Shown piece after piece: positions 1 through 5,686 of a stretch of 7,816 bases of DNA. Made by a program: the position numbers and the translations under genes. Source of the stretch: Propionibacteriaceae bacterium (lineage in GTDB: Bacteria; Actinomycetota; Actinomycetes; Propionibacteriales; Propionibacteriaceae); the NCBI GenBank assembly GCA_905372155.1, contig CAJPNZ010000125.1:1-7816 (forward strand), given 5' to 3'. The notes under the pieces are model-generated. The model searched no databases. It was not told the origin of the DNA and saw only the letters and a list, made by a program, of their open reading frames with translations. Position 1 is the stretch's first letter. Each line of letters starts with the position of its first letter.

Positions 1-1094
1 GGGAACACGGTGTCACCAGGAACATTGCCATTCGTCACAGCTTTCTTCACACCGACATGCCCAACCGTGTCACCAGAACCAGTACCACCACCCGAGGCAC
101 TCTTCACGGCGGTGGACGTGCGCTTTTCGCCGTCCACGGTCACGGTGTTGGTGAACCGTGATCCGGTGATGATCTTGCTGTCGGTTTTCACGGTCATGTT
201 GAGCACGTAGATCCGGTCCGCCTGGAAGTTCTGACCCTTGTTGTCGACGGTGACCTTAAGCACGTCCTTGTTCTCGTCGTGGTCAATGTTGACCGACGGG
301 GTGGTCGAGGAATCCAGATTGTGGCGGCACTCCGGGCTGGTGATTTCGGTCCAGCACTTCGGGGTGTTGGGGATCCAGAAGATCTGCATGCCGTCCCGCT
401 GGAGGGTCAACTTGGTGCCCTGAACCCCATAGGTGTCGGTGATCACCGTCTGGGAGCGATCGGAGATCTTGGCCCCGGGGATCACGATGTTCCAGCGAAT
501 ACCTTTCGGATCGCCACTGGCGAACCAGCCGCTCTTCTCGATGTCCGTGGGAAGTTTGGGGTTGTAGCCGATGCCCTTCTGCCCGTTCGGAAGCGGAACA
601 TCGACCTTGACGTCGCCGCGGAGGGTGAAGACGAACTTGTCGGCCTCGGTGACTTTGATCACCTGGGCGCGCACCCACAGTGAACCGCCGACGTTGTTCT
701 TGCCCACCACATTGGCGTTGAGGGTGCAGACCACCTCGGCCCTGGCAACCTGGCAGGTGCCATAGACCAGCGGATCCCCCTCCTTGCCCTTCAACTCAAA
801 ACTGCCCACGATGCCGCCGAGCTCCTCGGGCAGACCCAGTTTGAATGTGTCTCCGGCGTGCCCGGTGCCGTCCGGGATGCTCCAGTTCGCATCCACCCGG
901 ACATTGCTGTACATGTAGATCGTGGAATCACCCTGATCGGTTTTCGTGACACGGATGCTTCCCGAATCAATGGCGCTCACCTCGGCCGCTCTCGCCGCGG
1001 GATTGATTACCACGAGGCCGGCCACGGCAATCAGGATCGCGAGGAAAACCGCAAGCGGCTTCCTCCCCCCTCTAGTTCCGCTTCTCCTGAACAT
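1..1094 (-). CDS. Secreted MSCRAMM/SDR-like Ig-fold adhesin, N-terminal part (3' end outside window)
   Basis: The frame is open from ATG at 1094 to the left edge (364 residues seen, no stop). Residues 1-36 look like a Sec signal peptide: basic start MFRRSGTRGGRK, hydrophobic core to about residue 30, then a likely cut after ARA. Residues about 42-170 resemble an SDR-like Ig adhesin domain: VDANWSIPDG followed by AGDTFKLGLPEEL is the usual 'W-x-vPd...GDtf-lxLP' pattern. Residues about 198-335 resemble a second such domain, opening with IRWNIVIPG. Cys114/Cys123 and Cys247/Cys256 could form disulfides. From about residue 333 a Gly/Ser/Thr linker leads into GHVGVKKAVTNG, which could begin a Cna-B or DUF5979-type stalk. 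Known relatives are cell-wall or membrane anchored and bind host or surface ligands. Here the anchor (LPXTG or other) lies off the window. Family call by eye; ligand unknown. Confidence 0.75.
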   Translation of the reverse strand, partial: MFRRSGTRGGRKPLAVFLAILIAVAGLVVINPAARAAEVSAIDSGSIRVTKTDQGDSTIYMYSNVRVDANWSIPDGTGHAGDTFKLGLPEELGGIVGSFELKGKEGDPLVYGTCQVARAEVVCTLNANVVGKNNVGGSLWVRAQVIKVTEADKFVFTLRGDVKVDVPLPNGQKGIGYNPKLPTDIEKSGWFASGDPKGIRWNIVIPGAKISDRSQTVITDTYGVQGTKLTLQRDGMQIFWIPNTPKCWTEITSPECRHNLDSSTTPSVNIDHDENKDVLKVTVDNKGQNFQADRIYVLNMTVKTDSKIITGSRFTNTVTVDGEKRTSTAVKSASGGGTGSGDTVGHVGVKKAVTNGNVPGDTVF

Positions 1095-1097
1095 ACC

Positions 1098-1103
1098 CCT
1101 CCT
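1098..1103 (-). promoter_or_regulatory. Ribosome binding site of the adhesin gene
   Basis: Reading the minus strand, GAGGAGGGGT directly precedes the ATG at 1094. The purine tract is strong, although the AGGAGG core is only 3 bases from the start codon. It supports this ATG, and the signal peptide begins immediately after it. Confidence 0.7.
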
Positions 1104-1117
1104 CAATTGACTCGGGG

Positions 1118-1148
1118 AGTATACGTCACATTACGGCCCGGCTACCAA
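1118..1148 (-). promoter_or_regulatory. Probable sigma-70-type promoter of the adhesin gene
   Basis: On the minus strand a -10 hexamer TATACT (1118-1123) matches consensus at 5 of 6 bases. A weak -35 candidate TTGGTA (1143-1148) lies 19 bases upstream. A transcript starting about 7 bases after the -10 would have a short leader of about 17 bases containing the Shine-Dalgarno. The -10 is convincing; the -35 is poor, so an activator or another arrangement is possible. Confidence 0.5.
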
Positions 1149-1302
1149 CTTCGCTTTTCGGGAATTATCCAAAGTGAGTGCGGTTTGGACGGAAAACATA
1201 GACCAAAAGCAGAAGGACGCAGAAACATCCTTTTCAGGCCGCGCTCATGCCGTTGTCTTTCCCTACGCCCGATCCGTCCCGTTCCCGGAGCGCTGCCACT
1301 GG

Positions 1303-1341
1303 TTCTCCGGGAGTTTTTCCTCAGGAATACTCCCGGGAGAA
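1303..1341 (-). terminator. Inverted repeat, possible terminator or attenuator hairpin
   Basis: TTCTCCGGGAGT (1303-1314) pairs with ACTCCCGGGAGAA (1329-1341), giving a stem of about 12 bp with one bulged C and a 14-base loop. There is no T tract on the minus-strand exit side, so a classical intrinsic terminator is not clear. The left arm can also pair with CCCGGAG at 1284-1290, giving a competing hairpin. Confidence 0.35.
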
Positions 1342-1387
1342 GGATCACCCACCGCCGGGCGCTACGGGAAACCGCGGAGACGACCGA

Positions 1388-1416
1388 CCGTTGTCCCCGG
1401 TTTCAGCGGGCAACGG
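1388..1416 (-). terminator. Hairpin overlapping the dikinase stop codon, possible operon terminator
   Basis: On the minus strand CCGTTGCCCG pairs with CGGGGACAACGG around a 7-base loop CTGAAAC, forming about 10 bp with a two-base bulge. The TGA stop of the dikinase gene sits in the loop. No U-rich tail follows, which is common among actinobacterial terminators. It could instead protect the 3' end of the transcript. Confidence 0.4.
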
Positions 1417-3814
1417 AGCGGGGGGTTTCTTCCGTTCGCACCCGTCCCGCGCTCCCGTCGACCGTGACGACCTGGCCGTCGTGGAGGCGGGTGGTGGCCT
1501 CAAGAACCCCCAGTACTGCGGGGATGCTGTATTCGCGGGCGACGATGGCGGCGTGCGACAGCAGTCCCCCGGTTTCCGCGACCACCGCGGAAGCGGAGGC
1601 GAACAGCGGGGTCCAGGCGGGGTCCGTGGCCTGGCAGACCAGGACGTCGCCGGGCCGCAGGCGTTTGAACTCGGCCGGGCCGGCAATGATCCGCACCGGC
1701 CCCGAGATGACCCCGGGGCTGGCCGCCACCCCGGTCATGCCGCTCCCCGGTTTCACGGGGTCACGTTCCGGTTGCCACGCCGCCAGGGCGCGGGGCCGGG
1801 CGCGGCGGCGCCGCTCAACGACCCCCGCGACGTCCACCGGTTCGCCGCGCAGCCAGCCCAGCAGCTCGTCGAAACCGAGCAGCGCCACCTCACCAGGCTC
1901 GGCCAGCAGCCCGGCCGCCACCATCCTGCGACCCGCCTCGAGGGCCAGGCGGCGCATCTGCTCCCCCAGCTCCTCGAAGTCCACCACCCCGGCTTCCCGC
2001 GTGACGTGACCGGCGCGGTAGTCGTCGACGAGACGCCGGAACCGGCGGCGCAGGAACCGGGGCAGCCGGCCGGCGGCCTCGGCCATCAGGTCGGTGTGGG
2101 GTCGCGCGGCGACAGGTTCGCGTCGCTCGGTGTGCGCCATCATCGCGACCGTCCCGAGGAAGGCGGGGAGATCCTCGCGCCACGAGCGGCTGGAGAACGG
2201 CTGGTACATGCGGGTGGTGCGGGCCCCGTGCTCCGCGAGGAAACGCTCGGCCCTCCCCCACCACTCGGGATCCCGTCGCACAACGGCGTCGACATCGATG
2301 GGGTCCTGCGCCAGCAGCCGCCGCACCGGCTCCGGGATGGATGCGACGAGCCGGCCGAGTTCCCGGTCGACGACGACGGTGGCGTAGTCGAGGTCGCCGA
2401 GGAGGTCCTCCGGCCGGGTTTTCACCCTTGCCAGGCGCAGCAGGACGCGGAGCCGGACCCCGCGCAGGACGTGGAAGCCGAGGTAGTCGACGAAACGGGA
2501 GGTCACCATGGCCTCGACCTGGGCGAACGCGTCCACCAGGGCGTCGGCGATGCCCACTCCGGGCAGCGTCGCGACGGGTAGGTCGCGCAGCCGGGCCGTG
2601 AACCGCCGCACCTCGGCGCCGGTGTCGGCGTCCCAGCCGCGCGGGTCGCGCCAGGGGGTCCGGGCGATCCGGACGATCCCGGTGGGCAGCCGCCACCACG
2701 AGATCCGGGGGTGGCCGATGGTGACGGCGCCGTCGGCGTCCATCCCAACGAGCCCTTCGATGGGTCGCATCCGGAGTCCGGCGAACCCGGTGGTGGCGTC
2801 GAGGCAGCGCACCAGGCAGTCGACCATCATCACGTCGAGGGGATACGGGGAGGGGAAGTGTTCGATGATGTCATTGCGGATGAAGCGGCTCACGCGGCTG
2901 GCGCGCCGCCCCGGTCGCGTCGGGGCGGCGGTGGTGATGGGCCGGGCCTGGAGCAGCCACGGTTTCCCGCCGGCCAGGGCCCATTCGACGTCCATCGGCC
3001 GGCCGTAGTGGCGCTCGACCTGCTCGGCGAGCCGCGCCACCGCGACCACGTCGCGGTCCGCGAGGGATGCCCGGCTGCGTTGTTCGCCGGAGAGCTCGGT
3101 GGTGGCGGTTTCGCCGGTGGCGGTCATGTCGATGCGGATGCGTTTGTCGCCGGTGTTCCGTTCGACGATGCGGCCGCGTTCGACGGCGAAGGAGTCGGGG
3201 GTGACCGCACCCGAGACGACGACCTCACCGAGCCCCCAGGCGGATTCGATCACCACTCGCCTGTGCCCGGTGACCGGGTCGAGGGTGAACGCAACACCTG
3301 CGGCGTCGGCCGGGATCATGCGTTGCACCACGACCGCCAGGGCGACGTCGTCGTGGGCGAATCCCTGCTCGTCGCGGTAGGCGATGGCCCGGTCGCTCCA
3401 CAGCGACGCCCAGCAGCGGCGCACCGCCTCGACGACGGCATCCCCGCCGACCACCCCCAGGTAGGTTTCCTGCTGACCCGCGAAGGACGCATCCGGGAGG
3501 TCCTCGGCGGTGGCCGAGGAACGCACCGCGACCGGCCCGTCGAGGTTTCCCGCGGCGTCGCGGATCCGCTCGGCCAGTCCGTCGGGCAGCGGGGCGGCCG
3601 CGACGAGCTCCCGCAGCCGGTCGTGGTTCCCGGCCTCCAGTAGTCCGGTGATCTCCTCCCGAAGCGGGGTCATCGCACTCCGGTAGGCCTCAGCGGTGAC
3701 GCAGAACCCGCCGGGGACGGGAAGGCCCGCCGCAATCAGTTCCCCGAGGTTGGCTCCCTTACCACCCACCAGGGGGATGTCGGTGGCGCGCACCCGGTCA
3801 AGTCCGATGATCAT
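1403..3814 (-). CDS. PEP-synthase / rifampin-phosphotransferase-like dikinase
   Basis: An 803-residue enzyme with the three-part layout of rifampin phosphotransferases and short PEP-synthase relatives. Residues 1 to about 295 are the PPDK-type ATP-grasp domain: GGKGANLGEL (Lys19), VAVRSSATAEDLP (Arg98), FAGQQETYLGV, then DVEW (Glu277) and LQARPI (Gln289, Arg291). A central domain spans about 310-680. The C-terminal swivelling domain carries TDPAWTPLF and the phospho-acceptor His754 in GGLLSHAAIVARE. The TIM-barrel PEP/pyruvate domain of true PEP synthase or PPDK is absent, so the acceptor is probably bound by the central domain. Known relatives use ATP to phosphorylate a small molecule, releasing AMP and phosphate. 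The ATG at 3814 is preferred: AAGGAG lies 8 bases upstream and ATGA overlaps the exporter stop. Rifamycin inactivation is possible but unproven, because the central domain is divergent. Cytoplasmic; last gene of the operon. Confidence 0.85.
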   Translation of the reverse strand: MIIGLDRVRATDIPLVGGKGANLGELIAAGLPVPGGFCVTAEAYRSAMTPLREEITGLLEAGNHDRLRELVAAAPLPDGLAERIRDAAGNLDGPVAVRSSATAEDLPDASFAGQQETYLGVVGGDAVVEAVRRCWASLWSDRAIAYRDEQGFAHDDVALAVVVQRMIPADAAGVAFTLDPVTGHRRVVIESAWGLGEVVVSGAVTPDSFAVERGRIVERNTGDKRIRIDMTATGETATTELSGEQRSRASLADRDVVAVARLAEQVERHYGRPMDVEWALAGGKPWLLQARPITTAAPTRPGRRASRVSRFIRNDIIEHFPSPYPLDVMMVDCLVRCLDATTGFAGLRMRPIEGLVGMDADGAVTIGHPRISWWRLPTGIVRIARTPWRDPRGWDADTGAEVRRFTARLRDLPVATLPGVGIADALVDAFAQVEAMVTSRFVDYLGFHVLRGVRLRVLLRLARVKTRPEDLLGDLDYATVVVDRELGRLVASIPEPVRRLLAQDPIDVDAVVRRDPEWWGRAERFLAEHGARTTRMYQPFSSRSWREDLPAFLGTVAMMAHTERREPVAARPHTDLMAEAAGRLPRFLRRRFRRLVDDYRAGHVTREAGVVDFEELGEQMRRLALEAGRRMVAAGLLAEPGEVALLGFDELLGWLRGEPVDVAGVVERRRRARPRALAAWQPERDPVKPGSGMTGVAASPGVISGPVRIIAGPAEFKRLRPGDVLVCQATDPAWTPLFASASAVVAETGGLLSHAAIVAREYSIPAVLGVLEATTRLHDGQVVTVDGSAGRVRTEETPRSVAR

Positions 3815-4980
3815 GATGTCTTCTCCTTCGTGCCGCCCTGCGTGAGCCACACCACCAGCCCGAGGGCGGCGAGAACGGCCAGTGTGGCGAACAGACCGGT
3901 CAGGGCGGGGCCCGCAGCGAGTCCGGAGATGATCCACAGGCTCAGGGCGGGGATCCCGGCGGCCGCACCGGCGTTGCGGCCGAACTGCACCATTCCGCTG
4001 GCCCGCGCCATGCGCTCCTCGGACGCGGTTGCCTGCGCGTCAAGGAGCAGCAGGGGCAGCACCAGGCCGGCGCCCACCCCCAGCAGGGTGATGCCCACCA
4101 GGAAGACAACGAGCTGGGAGAAGGCCGCCAGGGCCGCCCCGGAAAGCCCCAGGACCCAGCCGAGGGGACGCGCCCACGTGCTCGGGGCGCACCGCCCGGA
4201 GGCGAAGGTTCCCGCCCCGATCCCGAGGAGCATGGGGATGAGGAACCAGCCGGTGGTGGTGGCGTCGACGCCGTGGAGGGTCTGCAGGGCCAGCGGCGCG
4301 TAGGTGATCGCGCCGATCGAGATCACCCCTGACAGGGCCGCGAGCCACACCAGTGCCCCGGGGCCGGCGCCGCGCGGCGACGATCCGCGCACCGTGATGC
4401 GCCACCAGCCCTCGGGTGGGGTGGCGGTGGGGAAGCTCCGGGCCGCGAGCAGCGCGACCAGCGACAGCGGCACCCCGGTCAGCACCCCGAGACGCCACCC
4501 GGGCCCGTCGGTGAACCAGCCGCCCAGCGGCGGGCCGATCAGGTTCGCGACCAGCTGGATGATCGCCAGCCGAGAGAGCGCGCGGGCGCGGGAGGATGCG
4601 TCGAGGCTCAGTCCCAGGGCGGCGAGCACTGCGGGAGTGATGGCGGCAGCGCCGATGCCCTGGACGACCCGTGCCGCCAGCAGCAGCGACATGGTGGGCG
4701 CCCAGGACATCAGCAGGGTGCCGGTCAGGAAGCAGGCGTGACCCGCCACCAGGACGCGGCGGGTTCCCAGGCGGTCGGTGTACTGGGAGAACAGCGGCAG
4801 CAGGAGGGTGGAGCACACGAGGTAGCTGCCGGCGACCCAGCCGTACAGCTCCGGCGCGGCCAGTTCGTCGACGATCCGGGGGGTCGCGTTGCCCAGGAGG
4901 GTCTGCATCATGGCGGAGGCCGCCATGCCCGCGCCCGCCGCGGTCAGCAGGGCGCGGCGGTTCGTCGTGGGGTGGGTCAC
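3811..4980 (-). CDS. MFS drug/metabolite exporter, DHA family-like
   Basis: A 389-residue, very hydrophobic polytopic membrane protein, length suited to about 12 transmembrane helices. Visible family signatures: motif A QYTDRLGTRR (residues 66-75, loop 2-3), motif B ARVVQGIGAA (103-112, helix 4, with its conserved Arg) and motif C GPPLGG (149-154, helix 5), which marks drug:proton antiporters. The N-terminal segment with NATPRI resembles the first helix of DHA2-type pumps, although those usually have 14 helices. GTG at 4980 is chosen because GTGA overlaps the tetR stop by 4 bases, the same coupling as at the next junction; there is no clear Shine-Dalgarno, so translation probably relies on re-initiation. 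A later start at Met19 would cut into the first helix. Probable role: proton-driven efflux of the compound sensed by the TetR protein. Substrate unknown. Confidence 0.85.
   Translation of the reverse strand: MTHPTTNRRALLTAAGAGMAASAMMQTLLGNATPRIVDELAAPELYGWVAGSYLVCSTLLLPLFSQYTDRLGTRRVLVAGHACFLTGTLLMSWAPTMSLLLAARVVQGIGAAAITPAVLAALGLSLDASSRARALSRLAIIQLVANLIGPPLGGWFTDGPGWRLGVLTGVPLSLVALLAARSFPTATPPEGWWRITVRGSSPRGAGPGALVWLAALSGVISIGAITYAPLALQTLHGVDATTTGWFLIPMLLGIGAGTFASGRCAPSTWARPLGWVLGLSGAALAAFSQLVVFLVGITLLGVGAGLVLPLLLLDAQATASEERMARASGMVQFGRNAGAAAGIPALSLWIISGLAAGPALTGLFATLAVLAALGLVVWLTQGGTKEKTS
3823..3828 (-). promoter_or_regulatory. Ribosome binding site deciding the dikinase start
   Basis: AAGGAG on the minus strand lies 8 bases before the ATG at 3814 and inside the last codons of the exporter gene. 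It favours this start over an in-frame start 41 codons upstream at 3937, which would lie deep within the exporter gene and add a non-conserved Arg-rich segment before the conserved GGKG region. Confidence 0.75.
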
Positions 4981-5552
4981 TTCAGCCCGTTCAGGATGAT
5001 GTCGAGGGAGGTGGCCAACCGGTCGCGCAGGGATTCCCCGTCGGGGTGCGTGGCCCACGTCATCACGCACGCGTAGTAGCCGCACTGCACGGCCAGGGCG
5101 GCGGCCTCGAGGGGCACGTCGTCGCGCAGTTCACCGCTGCTGCGACCCGCGGCGAGGATGTCCGCGACGGCCGCGTTGAAGCGTTTCTGATTCTCCGAAC
5201 CGAGGTCGAGGGAGAGGTTGAAGGACCGCGCCTTGACCATCTGCCGAGCCGGTTCGGGGTGGGCCTCCAACCAGTCGGCGGCGGCGGCGAGCATCCGCCG
5301 GAGGCGTTCCTCGGCGGTGCCGTCGCCCACATCCGCGTCGAGGACGACCCGGACCACCTGCTCCCCCAGGTACCGGAAGACGTCGCGTTTGCTGGGGAAA
5401 TGCGTGAAGAAGGTGCCCTTGCCGATGTCTGCGGCCTCGGTGATGTCGGCGACGGTGACGGCGTCGAATCCCCGCTCGGCGAACAGTCGCATGGCCTCGG
5501 TGAAGATCCTCTCCCGGGTCTTGGCGCGCCGGCGGCTCACTCGATCGCTCAT
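4977..5552 (-). CDS. TetR/AcrR-family transcriptional regulator
   Basis: A 191-residue protein with the standard TetR layout. Residues 11-56 form the N-terminal DNA-binding domain, opening with TRERIFTEAMRLFAERGFDA; the helix-turn-helix region is VTVADITEAADIGKGTFFTH (32-51) and runs into the typical FPSKRDVF. The remaining roughly 130 residues are a variable helical ligand-binding and dimerisation domain that does not reveal the ligand. It is first in the operon, and its stop TGA is embedded in the GTGA start of the exporter. Two near-identical palindromes just upstream, one covering the -35 hexamer, suggest autorepression of the whole operon, relieved by ligand. The ATG at 5552 lies 6 bases after a good -10 and lacks a Shine-Dalgarno, consistent with a leaderless message. 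Confidence 0.92.
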   Translation of the reverse strand: MSDRVSRRRAKTRERIFTEAMRLFAERGFDAVTVADITEAADIGKGTFFTHFPSKRDVFRYLGEQVVRVVLDADVGDGTAEERLRRMLAAAADWLEAHPEPARQMVKARSFNLSLDLGSENQKRFNAAVADILAAGRSSGELRDDVPLEAAALAVQCGYYACVMTWATHPDGESLRDRLATSLDIILNGLK

Positions 5553-5558
5553 GGGTCC

Positions 5559-5587
5559 ACGCTAGACCAAAACCTGACCCTGGTCAA
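5559..5587 (-). promoter_or_regulatory. Promoter of the tetR-exporter-dikinase operon, probably leaderless
   Basis: On the minus strand a -35 TTGACC (5582-5587) and a -10 TAGCGT (5559-5564) are separated by exactly 17 bases. Only 6 bases (GGACCC) lie between the -10 and the ATG at 5552, so transcription should start at or very near the A of the start codon. No Shine-Dalgarno is present, which fits. Leaderless messages are common in actinobacteria. Confidence 0.65.
5575..5586. promoter_or_regulatory. Putative TetR operator 1
   Basis: TGACCCTGGTCA is a palindrome of two 5-base arms (TGACC/GGTCA) around CT. It covers five of the six bases of the operon's -35 hexamer, so a bound dimer would block RNA polymerase. 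A near-identical copy lies 17 bp away. Paired sites beside a tetR gene are the usual arrangement for autoregulation. Confidence 0.65.
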
Positions 5588-5591
5588 TATC

Positions 5592-5603
5592 TGACTCTGG
5601 TCA
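5592..5603. promoter_or_regulatory. Putative TetR operator 2
   Basis: TGACTCTGGTCA differs from operator 1 at a single base (T for C at the fifth position), which breaks perfect symmetry. The centre-to-centre distance is 17 bp, about one and a half helical turns, so two dimers would sit on roughly opposite faces. It lies just upstream of the operon's -35 and about 40 bp upstream of the TTGACA of the divergent gene, so it could affect both directions. Confidence 0.6.
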
Positions 5604-5609
5604 GAAATT

Positions 5610-5622
5610 GATTCGCCGAATC
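5610..5622. repeat. Small palindrome in the divergent control region
   Basis: GATTCGCCGAATC has 5-base arms (GATTC/GAATC) around GCC. It is unrelated to the two TGAC-type sites and lies between them and the divergent promoter. It may be an operator for a second regulator or chance symmetry. Confidence 0.3.
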
Positions 5623-5643
5623 CCACCACCGGCAGCCGTGCGT

Positions 5644-5674
5644 TTGACACAATGGACGCGGTAACGGGTAGCGA
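5644..5674 (+). promoter_or_regulatory. Probable promoter of the divergent central-domain gene
   Basis: A perfect -35 consensus TTGACA lies at 5644-5649. The -10 is uncertain: TAGCGA (5669-5674) has a long 19-base spacing and would start the message after the Shine-Dalgarno; other placements match poorly. The -35 itself is striking, the exact start site is not resolved. Confidence 0.4.
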
Positions 5675-5679
5675 GGAGG
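5673..5679 (+). promoter_or_regulatory. Shine-Dalgarno pointing to a non-canonical start
   Basis: GAGGAGG is followed by AGCG and then two ATC codons at 5684 and 5687. The second is 7 bases downstream, an ideal spacing. No ATG, GTG or TTG occurs in the reading frame between the in-frame TAG at 5669 and the ATG at 5864. Confidence 0.55.
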
Positions 5680-5686
5680 AGCGATC

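Larger units (their letters stand above)
1095..1402. other. Non-coding stretch between the dikinase operon end and the adhesin gene
   Basis: About 308 bases without a supported gene. The left part (1095-1150) carries the adhesin ribosome site and promoter. The part from about 1140 to 1210 is visibly richer in A/T than the genes around it. Bases 1284-1341 contain alternative inverted repeats, and a hairpin at 1388-1416 overlaps the end of the upstream gene. Short open frames here lack a ribosome site or recognisable protein. Everything flanking it is on the minus strand, so it separates the end of one transcription unit from the promoter of the next. Confidence 0.7.

Noticed and set aside
1142..1348. 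Small 68-codon minus-strand open frame in the intergenic stretch
   Set aside because: No ribosome site at its start, no recognisable protein, and it overlaps the inverted repeats and the adhesin -35 region.
1247..2581. Long 444-codon plus-strand open frame opposite the dikinase gene
   Set aside because: Composition is that of an antisense shadow in GC-rich DNA (Gly/Pro/Arg/Ala-rich, no recognisable domain), and the opposite strand encodes a clear dikinase with conserved motifs.
3815..3937. In-frame N-terminal extension of the dikinase to 3937
   Set aside because: It lies inside the exporter gene, adds an Arg-rich segment unlike the family N-terminus, and the ATG at 3814 has its own ribosome site and an ATGA overlap.
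5554..5568. GGTC...GACC inverted repeat near the tetR start codon as a third operator
   Set aside because: Arms are in the opposite orientation to the two TGACC/GGTCA sites and only 4 bases long with a 7-base gap, so chance is likely.
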